Shown: positions 1 to 8,155 of the stretch, piece by piece
Layout: every line of letters starts with the position of its first letter
How positions within the stretch are numbered: the first letter of the stretch is position 1
DNA from: UBA7185 sp964606855
GTDB taxonomy: Bacteria > Bacillota > Peptococcia > Peptococcales > Peptococcaceae
Direction of reading: 5' to 3'
Length of the DNA stretch: 13,717 nt
Assembly: GCA_964606855.1 (NCBI GenBank)
Contig: CAZSHM010000040.1
Span: 1 to 13,717 of the forward strand
Notes under the pieces: model-generated
The model's input: only the letters and a program-made list of their open reading frames with translations
What the model was told of the DNA's origin: nothing
The model's database searches: none
Position numbers and translations under genes: made by a program

Positions 1-2
1 AT

Positions 3-296
3 ATTTTTGAGACCGCCAAGTGTGTGGATGCCCGTGTGAATGCGTTCTCTACTGTATGTTTCCGCACGAACAGGTACTCCGTTCCGATTGCATACGTCGG
101 ACGATCCGTAGGCATCAAAGCATACAAGGGGAAGGACGATGCAGTTGCGCCTGAACAGGAAATGCGGGTGGCAGAAAGCAACTCCCCGGCAGACCGATCG
201 AAAGGCGTTGTCATCGGGAGATCTGTCGCGGTTAAAAATGCCCTGCGGCGGCGAGAAAGCGCCGCTGCAGGGCAAAAAATGCGCCAAATATCGTAA
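3..296 (+). pseudogene. IS21-family IstA transposase, C-terminal remnant
   Basis: The frame is open from the window edge and reads FETAKCVDARVNAF, then STVCFRTNRYSVPIAYVGRS, then VGIKAY. The core TNRYSVP..YVG followed by a short beta-rich stretch is characteristic of the C-terminal part of IS21-type IstA transposases. Recognisable similarity stops near base 125. The open frame continues to a TAA at 294-296, but this tail resembles nothing I know and contains the enolase terminator hairpin, so it is probably not coding. IstA normally has a longer C-terminal tail after this motif, so the copy looks truncated or decayed. No IstB ATPase gene follows. The 5' part lies outside the window, so whether a full element sits upstream cannot be judged. 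Family assignment is from motif recognition only. Confidence 0.55.
234..273 (-). terminator. Intrinsic terminator of the glycolytic operon, after eno
   Basis: A 13-base stem (240-252 with 261-273, one G-T wobble) encloses an 8-base loop. Read on the - strand, the stem is followed by ATTTTT (239-234). It lies about 65 bases downstream of the eno stop, as expected for a Rho-independent terminator. Confidence 0.8.
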
Positions 297-337
297 AATT
301 CCAACATCGCTCGGCAAACGGGTCCTGCCACGCCCGA

Positions 338-1624
<1,287 letters not shown>

Positions 1625-1728
1625 CGGAATCATCCTTTCTCTGCGGAATTTGCCGTGTGGAATCTAGTTTTTATCCGGTATCCGTCCGTAGCTGTGCGCC
1701 CCGGCTCTTCCGGAATGCCTACAATGTT

Positions 1729-3285
1729 TCAACAGCCGCCCCGCCGCGATGGTTCACACAGCAGGCTGCTGCCGGTCATCTCCGCCGGCTTGTCCAGCCC
1801 CAGGAGCTCCAGCACCGTGGGGGCCACATCCCGCAGCGAGCCGTCCCGCACGCGGCACGGCTCCGGCGTCACCGCGATAAAGGGCACCGGGTTGGACGTG
1901 TGCGCCGTGTGCGGCGTTCCCCGGACAGGGTCGATCATCTGCTCGGCGTTGCCGTGATCCGCCGTGATCAGGAGCACGCCGCCCGCTTTCCGCACAGCCT
2001 CCGCCGCCAGGCCCACACAGGCGTCCACCGTCTCCACCGCGCGGCAGGCCGCCTCCAGGACGCCGGTATGGCCGACCATATCCGGATTGGCAAAATTGAC
2101 GAGGATGAACGGATACGCCCCGCCCTCGATGGCACGGCAGAGCGCCGCGTTCACCTCCACGGCGCTCATCTCCGGCTGCAGATCGTAAGTCGCCACCTTG
2201 GGCGAAGGCACCAGCAGGCGATCCTCCAGGGGATTCGGCTCTTCCACGCCGCCGTTGAAGAAGAATGTCACATGGGCATACTTTTCCGTCTCCGCGACCC
2301 GGAACTGGCGGATCCCGTGCGCGGCGAGCACCTGCCCGAGCGTGTTGTGCAGATTCTGCGGCGGAAAAGCCACCTGCACATCCAGCCCCGCCTCATACTG
2401 CGTCATAGCCACGAAATCCACGCCGGGCAGCTCCCGCGCGAAGCCCGAAAAAGGCTGCTGCACGAACGCCTTGGTGAGCTCCCGCGCGCGATCGCCGCGG
2501 AAATTGAAGAAGATGACACAGTCTCCCGGCGCGGTCACAGCCACCGGCGCGCCGCCGGCCCGGCGAATCACCGTGGGCCGCACGAACTCGTCGGTCACAC
2601 CGCGCGCATAGGAGCCGCGCACCGCCTCGGCGGCGCTGGATGCCGTTTCCCCCGCGCCCTCGGTCATGGCGCGGTAGGCCACCTCCACACGCTCCCAGCG
2701 GTTGTCGCGGTCCATGGCATAGTAGCGGCCGGACACTGTGGCGATCTCGCCCACGCCGAGCTGCCGCATCCGCGCCTCCAGCTCCTCCACAAAGCCCAGG
2801 CCCGTGGCGGGGCCGACATCGCGCCCGTCCAGAAAACAGTGCACAAAGACCCGCCGCAGCCCTGTTTCCCGCGCCATTTCCAGAAGGCTGTAGAGATGGC
2901 TGCTGTGGCTGTGCACGCCGCCCGGCGAGACGAGTCCCATGAGATGCAGGGCCGCGCCGCGCTCGCGGCAGCGCTCCATCGCCCGCCTGAGGACGGGATT
3001 CTCCCGCAGCGTCCCCTCCTCCACAGCCTTGTTGATGCGCGTCAGCTCCTGGTAGACCACCCGGCCCGCGCCCAGATTCAGATGCCCGACCTCGGAGTTG
3101 CCCTGCTGCCCCCTGGGCAGTCCCACAGCTTCCCCGGAGCAGAGAAGCCGGCTGTGTCCGCAGCGGGCCATCAGTGCATCGATATGTTCCGTATTCGCAA
3201 GGGCAATGGCATTGCCCTCCGTCTGCGCGCCGATGCCCCAGCCGTCCAGAATCATCAGCACCACAGGCAGATGTTGTCCTTCCAC
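1729..3285 (-). CDS. gpmI: 2,3-bisphosphoglycerate-independent phosphoglycerate mutase
   Basis: Interconverts 3- and 2-phosphoglycerate; a two-metal cytoplasmic enzyme of the alkaline phosphatase superfamily. At 518 residues it has normal length. Landmarks are the metal-binding ILDGWG (Asp14), the phosphoserine nucleophile Ser64 in QGNSEVGHLNLGAGR, HCFLDGRD, FFNFRGDRAREL, and the C-terminal metal site ITADHGNAEQM, with NPDMVGHTG before it. The start is GTG, seven bases after a GGGAGG ribosome site; no better ATG precedes the conserved VVLMILDGWG. It follows tpiA by 54 bases and precedes eno by 104, consistent with one transcript. The cofactor-independent enzyme type is usual in Clostridia. 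Confidence 0.97.
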   Translation of the reverse strand: MEGQHLPVVLMILDGWGIGAQTEGNAIALANTEHIDALMARCGHSRLLCSGEAVGLPRGQQGNSEVGHLNLGAGRVVYQELTRINKAVEEGTLRENPVLRRAMERCRERGAALHLMGLVSPGGVHSHSSHLYSLLEMARETGLRRVFVHCFLDGRDVGPATGLGFVEELEARMRQLGVGEIATVSGRYYAMDRDNRWERVEVAYRAMTEGAGETASSAAEAVRGSYARGVTDEFVRPTVIRRAGGAPVAVTAPGDCVIFFNFRGDRARELTKAFVQQPFSGFARELPGVDFVAMTQYEAGLDVQVAFPPQNLHNTLGQVLAAHGIRQFRVAETEKYAHVTFFFNGGVEEPNPLEDRLLVPSPKVATYDLQPEMSAVEVNAALCRAIEGGAYPFILVNFANPDMVGHTGVLEAACRAVETVDACVGLAAEAVRKAGGVLLITADHGNAEQMIDPVRGTPHTAHTSNPVPFIAVTPEPCRVRDGSLRDVAPTVLELLGLDKPAEMTGSSLLCEPSRRGGC

Positions 3286-3339
3286 GCAGAATCCTCCCTC
3301 CCGCCTGCCGCGCAGGCCTGTCCGCCCGCCGCCGGCCGG

Positions 3340-4116
3340 CTAGACCGCCCCCTGCGCGTCTGTCCGCGGCGCGCCCAAGCGGAGCAGCTGCGCGAACCGC
3401 TCCGCGTCCAAGCTCGCGCCGCCCACCAGCGCGCCGTCGATGTCGGGCTGCGCCATGAGCGACGCAATGTTCTCCGGCCTGACACTGCCGCCGTACTGAA
3501 AACGCATGCGGGATGCCGCCTCCGCGCCCCAGCGCTCCCGCACGGCGCGCCGCAGGGCGGCAATCACCGCCTGGGCATCGTCCGCCGTGGCCGTACGGCC
3601 CGTGCCGATCGCCCACACCGGCTCATAGGCCACAACCATCCGCGCCGCCTCCGCCTCGCTGATCCCCTCCAGCGCCGCGTACAACTGTCCCGCGCACACC
3701 GCCAGCGTCTGTCCCGCCTCGCGCTCCTGCAGCCGCTCGCCCACGCACAGAACCGCCTGCAGACCAGCGTCCAGCGCGGCCCGCACTTTCCGCTGAATCA
3801 GCGCGTCGTCCTCTCCGAAAATGTGCCGGCGCTCCGAGTGCCCGATCAGCACATAGGTGACACCGAGCTCCTGCAGCATCGGCAGACTCACTTCCCCGGT
3901 GAACGCGCCCTCCGCCTCGGGATAAAAGTTCTGCGCGCCGAGCCCGACGCCGCTGCCCGCCAAGAGTCCCGCCAGCACATCCAACTGGGGGAACGGGGCG
4001 CAGACAGCCGTCTCGGCCCGCGTTCCCGCGAGCGGCAGAAACGCGCGGCAGAATGCGGCCGCCTCGGCCCGTGTCTTATTCATTTTCCAGTTTGCCAGGA
4101 TGATGGGGTTTCGCAA
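3340..4116 (-). CDS. tpiA: Triose-phosphate isomerase
   Basis: Interconverts dihydroxyacetone phosphate and glyceraldehyde 3-phosphate; cytoplasmic TIM barrel, normally a dimer. The 258 residues match family length. Active-site features are all present: Lys11 in ANWKMN, His93 in LIGHSERR, catalytic Glu165 in VAYEPVWAIGTG including the phosphate-closing loop, and the phosphate-binding YGGSVRP and GALVGGASL near the end. The frame could start at an ATG at 4143, but no ribosome site precedes it. A TTG at 4116, placing RNPIILANWKMN at the N-terminus as in other family members, sits six bases after GGAGGA and is the better start. The gene is 39 bases after pgk and belongs to the same operon. Confidence 0.96.
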   Translation of the reverse strand: MRNPIILANWKMNKTRAEAAAFCRAFLPLAGTRAETAVCAPFPQLDVLAGLLAGSGVGLGAQNFYPEAEGAFTGEVSLPMLQELGVTYVLIGHSERRHIFGEDDALIQRKVRAALDAGLQAVLCVGERLQEREAGQTLAVCAGQLYAALEGISEAEAARMVVAYEPVWAIGTGRTATADDAQAVIAALRRAVRERWGAEAASRMRFQYGGSVRPENIASLMAQPDIDGALVGGASLDAERFAQLLRLGAPRTDAQGAV

Positions 4117-4122
4117 CAGCAC

Positions 4123-4128
4123 TCCTCC
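4123..4128 (-). promoter_or_regulatory. Ribosome-binding site deciding the tpiA TTG start
   Basis: GGAGGA on the - strand, six bases before TTG 4116. The upstream in-frame ATG at 4143 has no purine-rich site before it, so the rare codon is the better start. Confidence 0.7.
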
Positions 4129-4155
4129 GTTCCTCTCTCCCATGTCGCCGCACGT

Positions 4156-5343
4156 CTACTTGTCCTGCAGAACTTCGACGCCGGGCAGTTTCTTCCCCTC
4201 CAGAAACTCCAGCGAGGCTCCGCCGCCGGTGGAGATGTGGTTGATCCGGTCGCTCAGCCCCGCCTTCTCGATGGAGGCCACGGAATCTCCGCCGCCCACG
4301 ATCGAGTAGGCCGGCGAGGAAGCCACCGCTTCGGCCACCGCCATGGTCCCCGCGGCGAAGGCATCCACCTCAAAGACCCCCATCGGGCCGTTCCAGATCA
4401 CGGTCTTGGCGCCGGAGAGCGCCTCCCGGTACAGTTTCACCGTCTCAGGCCCGATGTCGAGCGCCATCCGGTCCGCCGGAACCTGATCCGCCGCAACGAC
4501 TCTGGCCGTCTCCGGGTGCTCCGCGGAGACCGCGACCGTGAGATCCACCGGGATCAAAAGCTTTTTGCCCATCTGATCCGCCTTGGCCAGGATCTCCAGC
4601 GCCAGCGCGGCCTTATCCTCCTCCACCAGGGACGTGCCCATCTCGTATCCCTTGGCCTTGAGGAACGTGTTGGCCATGCCGCCGCCAATCATCAGGCAGT
4701 CCACCTTCTGCAGCAGGTTCCGCACCACGCCGATCTTATCGGAAATCTTGGATCCGCCCACAATGGCCACGAAGGGATGTTCCGCCGCGCTCAGCGCCTT
4801 CCCGAGCGCGGAGATCTCGCGCTCCATGAGGAATCCCATGACGCCGGGCAGGAAATGCCCCACGCCCTCCGTGGAGCAGTGCGCGCGGTGCGCGGTGCCG
4901 AACGCGTCGTTGACGAACACATCGCCCAGTGCCGCCAGCTGCGCGGAGAGGGCCGGATCATCCTCCGTCTCGCCGGGCAGAAAGCGCACATTCTCCAGCA
5001 TCAGCACGTCGCCGTCCTGCATCGCGGCCACAGCCGCCTCGACCTCGGGGCCCACGACCTGATCCATCTTGCGCACGGGACGGCCCAAAATCTCCGACAG
5101 GCGCTCCGCCACACGATCCAGGCGCAGCTCCTCCTTCACCTCTCCCTTGGGACGGCCCATGTGCGTCAGGATGATCACCTTGGCCCCCTGCTCCACCAGG
5201 TACTGAATTGTCGGCGCACCGGAGCGGATCCGGACATCGTTCGTGATCTCCCCCGTGGTCTTGCTGCGCGGCACGTTAAAGTCCTCGCGCACCAGAACCC
5301 GCTTGCCCCGGAACGCTACATCCCGCATCGTCTTTTTTGCCAT
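4156..5343 (-). CDS. pgk: Phosphoglycerate kinase
   Basis: Transfers the acyl phosphate of 1,3-bisphosphoglycerate to ADP, giving ATP and 3-phosphoglycerate. The 395-residue product has the usual two-domain length. N-domain substrate-binding motifs are VREDFNVP, NDVRIRSGAPTI, THMGRPKG, ENVRF and NDAFGTAHRAHCST. The C-domain carries VGGSKISDKIGV, the WNGPMGVFE hinge and nucleotide site, GGGDSV and STGGGASLEFLEG. An in-frame ATG at 5349 stands one base from the ribosome site, so the ATG at 5343, seven bases after GGAGGG (5351-5356), is chosen. It is the first gene of the operon and has its own promoter about 85 bases upstream. In many Firmicutes gapA precedes pgk; here it does not. Confidence 0.97.
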   Translation of the reverse strand: MAKKTMRDVAFRGKRVLVREDFNVPRSKTTGEITNDVRIRSGAPTIQYLVEQGAKVIILTHMGRPKGEVKEELRLDRVAERLSEILGRPVRKMDQVVGPEVEAAVAAMQDGDVLMLENVRFLPGETEDDPALSAQLAALGDVFVNDAFGTAHRAHCSTEGVGHFLPGVMGFLMEREISALGKALSAAEHPFVAIVGGSKISDKIGVVRNLLQKVDCLMIGGGMANTFLKAKGYEMGTSLVEEDKAALALEILAKADQMGKKLLIPVDLTVAVSAEHPETARVVAADQVPADRMALDIGPETVKLYREALSGAKTVIWNGPMGVFEVDAFAAGTMAVAEAVASSPAYSIVGGGDSVASIEKAGLSDRINHISTGGGASLEFLEGKKLPGVEVLQDK

Positions 5344-5506
5344 TGTCATTCCCTCCAGTGGCTATGCTGAATTTTTAGGATTTCCACGCCTTGTATATTC
5401 CTTCATCGGCCTGCGAAACCGAACAGTTTATTCTATCATACGTATGCACAAGTTTCAATATTTTCCGTCCGGAGTTTGCCGCATCCCGACCGGAGCGGCC
5501 GCCCGC
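5344..5506. other. Intergenic region between the GDPD-family gene and pgk
   Basis: This 163-base gap holds the pgk promoter and ribosome site. After the GDPD-family stop there are GC-rich dyads (for example GCCGC and GCGGC arms) but no T-run, so no convincing terminator; read-through into the glycolytic operon is possible. Bases 5468-5488 are nearly repeated at 13575-13595. Confidence 0.6.
5430..5458 (-). promoter_or_regulatory. Sigma-A-type promoter of the pgk-tpiA-gpmI-eno operon
   Basis: On the - strand, TTGAAA (5458-5453), a 17-base spacer and TAGAAT (5435-5430). It lies between the GDPD-family gene and pgk. No CggR-like operator or other obvious repeat was found near it. Confidence 0.75.
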
Positions 5507-7204
5507 TCACTGGTAGAGCTGCCGGGCGATCTCCAGCAGTTCCTGCCGCTCCGCCTCGCTGACCGAGGCTCCCTCCGGCAGCAGAATCAGGAATCCGTCC
5601 TCTTGCAGAAATGCGCGCCCCGTCAGTTCCTGATAGAACGCCCCGCTCCCCATGGCGCGGTTGCGGTAGAGCTGCACTTTTGTGCGCATGACCGGCAGAT
5701 CCTTGCGGTAGCGCGCCGTCAGGCCGCTGATGCCGGCCTGGCGCGTCCCGCCCCGGACACGCAGCTCCATGGTCTTGTAGGTATTGTTCATCTGCGCCGA
5801 GGAGGCCCCCAGCGCCAGCGCCGTGTCGTAGAGCGAGGTGTAGATGTTGCCCTGGCTGTCGGCCGCGATGGCCGGCAGCAGCGCGTTCCCGCTCAGATAA
5901 AGCCCCACCTTCCCGCGATTGTAGTAGACCGCGCTGCCCCGCCGGGCAAAGACGCTCTCCTCCGCCAGCTGCGCGGCGCGGGCGCTGTGCCTTTCCAGGG
6001 CCGTCCGAAAATCGCCCAGCGCCGTGAACTGCTCCAGCACATAGCGGCACTGCGGCGAGAGCAGGAGGACGCAGTTCTGATCCTTCCAGATCAAGTACGT
6101 CTTTTCGGCGATCCGGCGGCCCTGCCTGTCCGAAAGTCTTGCCGTCACCGTGTGGCTCCCGGTGGCGATGGCGGATACATCCGCCTCCAGCACCTTCCCG
6201 ACCGGACCGCGCACCAGCTCCCGCTCGCCGATGTAGTAGGCGACGGTGCTGCCTTGGTTCGTGCCCGCGAGGCTGCTCCGCATATTCAGGCGCAGCCGGC
6301 CCTGCTGCAGTTCCAGCGAGAGCTGCTGCGCGGCGTTGTCGCTCCGCGCCAGATAATACTGCCAGCCGGGATAAGTCACCTCGTCGGGCAGGAGCCGGTC
6401 GCTGTAAATACCATAGGCCCCCAGGTTCAGCATCCGCACCGTGTCCGCAAGGCTGTTCACCGTGTGTACATAGACCGCGACCCCGTAACTCTGCAAGGTC
6501 TTTGCCAGCCCCGTCCCCGCCGTCTCCGCAGCCATGGTGACAGCGAAGAGCCCGTGTTCCTTCACAAAGCGCGCGATGCGGTGCCCGTCTCGCTCCTGCG
6601 GCATCTTGTACAAAGTGAGGATCACACGCTCGTAGCCAAGCGCCTGCACCGGCGCACACTCCTCATAACTGTAGATCTGCGGGATAATCTGGGGAAGGAT
6701 GTCCGGCTGCTCGTCGGCAATGTGGGAGAGCAGCGCCAGATTGTCCTCCTTGGTGTCCGTGATGACGGAGATCTGCGGGTTGGCGCGCAGCACCTCCGCC
6801 AGGGAGTCCAGTGTCAGCGGCGTGTAGCGATTCAAGATGCTGCACTGCGTGTACTGCCGGTAGGAGATCGCCTTGCTGCTCGCAATGCCCAGATAATAGC
6901 CGGTCGCGCTCTCCCAGTCGTGCAGCATGGCCACTTTGCCGTCGCTGGTGAACGCCATGTCCAGCTCGATATAGCGGTAGCCGTCCGCGATAGACTGCTC
7001 CAGCGCCTCCAGGGAATTCGTCCCCGGCTCCCCTTGCACCGATCCGCCGCCGTGGGCAATGACACGGGGATAGGGATCGGCCCATGCCGCGCTCCCCAGG
7101 ACGCTCCAGAGGAGGCAGGCCCCAAGCAGTGCCAACACACAGCAGATCCAGGCGCGCCCGCGCCTGGAGAGCACAGTTTTGATCGAATCCACAATGCGCA
7201 TCAT
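5507..7204 (-). CDS. Exported GDPD-family protein with C-terminal stalk-like domain
   Basis: A 565-residue protein. Residues 1-42 form a basic start, a hydrophobic segment (about 19-41) and an AWA-type end: a signal peptide or anchor, so it acts outside the membrane. Residues 47-275 resemble the glycerophosphodiester phosphodiesterase TIM barrel: IAHGGG (His51), NSLEAL, IELDM (Glu80, Asp82), HD (His95) and ITDTKED. The usual HR pair after the first beta strand is HG here, so the typical phosphate-binding Arg is missing and the substrate is uncertain. Residues 285-375 may be beta-sandwich-like. Residues 425-545, with LYLSGNALLPAIAADSQGNI and a later FLILLPEG, resemble the copper amine oxidase N-terminal-like stalk domain. 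The ATG is eight bases after AGGA. It lies 69 bases after the rpsU terminator, with no clear promoter of its own. Confidence 0.8.
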   Translation of the reverse strand: MMRIVDSIKTVLSRRGRAWICCVLALLGACLLWSVLGSAAWADPYPRVIAHGGGSVQGEPGTNSLEALEQSIADGYRYIELDMAFTSDGKVAMLHDWESATGYYLGIASSKAISYRQYTQCSILNRYTPLTLDSLAEVLRANPQISVITDTKEDNLALLSHIADEQPDILPQIIPQIYSYEECAPVQALGYERVILTLYKMPQERDGHRIARFVKEHGLFAVTMAAETAGTGLAKTLQSYGVAVYVHTVNSLADTVRMLNLGAYGIYSDRLLPDEVTYPGWQYYLARSDNAAQQLSLELQQGRLRLNMRSSLAGTNQGSTVAYYIGERELVRGPVGKVLEADVSAIATGSHTVTARLSDRQGRRIAEKTYLIWKDQNCVLLLSPQCRYVLEQFTALGDFRTALERHSARAAQLAEESVFARRGSAVYYNRGKVGLYLSGNALLPAIAADSQGNIYTSLYDTALALGASSAQMNNTYKTMELRVRGGTRQAGISGLTARYRKDLPVMRTKVQLYRNRAMGSGAFYQELTGRAFLQEDGFLILLPEGASVSEAERQELLEIARQLYQ

Positions 7205-7279
7205 TCGCTCTGTCCTTTTTCCTCTCCGCCCGCGCTTTTCCCCGGCCCGCGGCGCCAGGGCCGCGCCGGCACATCTGTC
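7205..7279. other. GC-rich spacer upstream of the GDPD-family gene
   Basis: On the - strand a TTGACA overlaps the end of the rpsU terminator T-run, but 17 bases on there is no AT-rich -10 box, so no promoter is called. A bulged GC-rich hairpin (roughly 7244-7270) and the AGGA ribosome site fill the rest. Confidence 0.4.
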
Positions 7280-7310
7280 AAAAAAAGGGACATCGCCTCA
7301 GCGATATCCC
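7280..7310 (-). terminator. Intrinsic terminator after rpsU
   Basis: A 10-base stem (7287-7296 with 7301-7310, one G-T wobble on the - strand) has a four-base loop and is followed on the - strand by seven T (7286-7280). It lies about 60 bases past the rpsU stop. Confidence 0.88.
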
Positions 7311-7372
7311 TCTCGTCATAAACAACCTTCCAAAATCAAAAATCAAACAGAAAAAATCGATGAGAACGTCTA

Positions 7373-7558
7373 TCAATAAGAACGTCTCTTGTTATTTTTT
7401 CTGGCAGCTTCGGATTTTTTCTTCCGTCTGACACTCGGCTTTTCATAGTGTTCCCGCTTGCGGCATTCGGCCAACACGCCGGATTTCTGGCAGGAACGCT
7501 TAAATCTCCGCAGCGCACTATCCAAGGACTCCGTTTTTCCTACACGGACTTCTCCCAC
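7373..7558 (-). CDS. rpsU: Small ribosomal subunit protein bS21
   Basis: A 61-residue basic protein of the 30S subunit near the mRNA 3' end/anti-Shine-Dalgarno region. The sequence EVRVGKTESLDSALRRFKR, the Cys/Lys-rich middle, RKREHYEKPSVRRKKK and a Lys/Arg-rich tail are the standard bS21 pattern; the tail RKNNKRRSY is slightly longer than usual. The start is GTG, seven bases after GGAGGG; no in-frame ATG precedes the conserved start. It lies 105 bases after the HIT-family gene, an arrangement common in Clostridia, and is followed by its own terminator, so the yqeY gene often found next is not here. A hairpin at 7584-7605 just before the ribosome site may matter for expression. Confidence 0.95.
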   Translation of the reverse strand: MGEVRVGKTESLDSALRRFKRSCQKSGVLAECRKREHYEKPSVRRKKKSEAARKNNKRRSY

Positions 7559-7583
7559 TGTTCTTCCCTCCCCTCAATGCGAC

Positions 7584-7605
7584 ACAGCCGCCCCTTCCCG
7601 GCTGT
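7584..7605 (-). promoter_or_regulatory. Hairpin in the rpsU leader
   Basis: A perfect 7-base inverted repeat (ACAGCCG and CGGCTGT) with an 8-base loop ends about 13 bases before the rpsU ribosome site on the - strand. There is no T-run, so it is not a terminator. It could be a translational control element or an mRNA-processing site; function is unproven. Confidence 0.35.
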
Positions 7606-7663
7606 TATAGGGATCTGCAACACGCATCCGACCCGTTCTGCGCTGTAGGCTAAGGAATCCGGC

Positions 7664-8005
7664 CTACCCCGCGGGCCACAACATGTCTCTGCCGCCCAGC
7701 AGATGGAGGTGGAGGTGCGGTACGGTCTGGCCGCCCTGCACGCCGCAGTTGATCACCACGCGATAGCCGTCCTCGGCGATCTTTTGCGCCGCAGCGATCT
7801 TCTGTGCGCTCAGCAGCAGTTTGCCCAGAAGCGCCTGATCCTGCTCAGAAGCTTCGTTTAAGCTGGCAATGTGTTTCTTTGGAATCACCAGAATATGCAC
7901 CGGGGCCTCAGGATTCAGGTCGCGGAAAGCGATGACGTCCTCGTCTTCATAGAGGATGTCCGATGGTATATCTTTGCGCACGATTTTACAAAAAACACAA
8001 TCCAT
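7664..8005 (-). CDS. hinT: HIT-family (HinT-like) purine nucleotide hydrolase
   Basis: Histidine-triad hydrolase of the Hint branch, which cleaves AMP-linked phosphoramidates; cytoplasmic, normally a dimer. The 113-residue protein begins MDCVFCKIV (Cys3 and Cys6 are typical of Hint proteins) and has VIAFRDLNPEAPVHILVIPK, GYRVVINCGVQGGQTVPH, the triad HLHLHLL at residues 97-103 and a GGRDMLWP end. The frame opens 15 codons earlier, but the ATG at 8005 follows GGAGGT by seven bases and starts at the conserved N-terminus. A good promoter lies 30 bases upstream. It probably shares a transcript with rpsU, 105 bases downstream. The cellular substrate of bacterial members is generally unclear. Confidence 0.93.
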   Translation of the reverse strand: MDCVFCKIVRKDIPSDILYEDEDVIAFRDLNPEAPVHILVIPKKHIASLNEASEQDQALLGKLLLSAQKIAAAQKIAEDGYRVVINCGVQGGQTVPHLHLHLLGGRDMLWPAG

Positions 8006-8155
8006 TTCTCTCACCTCCCGTGTATGCATGATATTATTGTAGCGATTCACGGGGATAAAAGCAAGACGGAAAATAAAAAAATGTACAGAATTTTTCCGGC
8101 GCGCCGGGAGAGCCGCCGGCGGAAAGGGTCCGTGAGATCCCGCGGCGGAACGCCC
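8006..8155. other. Intergenic region between the PLD-like gene and hinT
   Basis: Holds the hinT promoter. After the PLD-like stop there is a GC-rich dyad (about 8095-8120, six-base arms CGCCGG and CCGGCG), but on the - strand it is followed by A rather than T, so a terminator is not supported. Confidence 0.5.
8036..8064 (-). promoter_or_regulatory. Sigma-A-type promoter of the hinT-rpsU unit
   Basis: On the - strand, TTGCTT (8064-8059), a 17-base spacer and TACAAT (8041-8036). An AT-rich stretch (about 8066-8095) immediately upstream resembles an UP element. Confidence 0.75.

Noticed and set aside
1625..1728. A separate promoter for eno
   Set aside because: No -35/-10 pair with correct spacing was found in this gap; co-transcription with gpmI is simpler.
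1657..5370. A 1237-codon open frame on the + strand
   Set aside because: It runs antisense across gpmI, tpiA and pgk, is rich in Arg, His and Pro, matches no family, and is a by-product of GC-rich codon use in real genes.
7261..7279. TTGACA next to the rpsU terminator as a promoter for the GDPD-family gene
   Set aside because: No AT-rich -10 box stands at a usable distance; the following DNA is GC-rich.
5243..7321. A 692-codon open frame on the + strand
   Set aside because: Antisense to the GDPD-family gene, with no ribosome site and no recognisable domain.
8095..8120. Terminator after the PLD-like gene
   Set aside because: The GC-rich dyad is followed by A rather than T on the transcribed strand; the nearby T-run is too distant.
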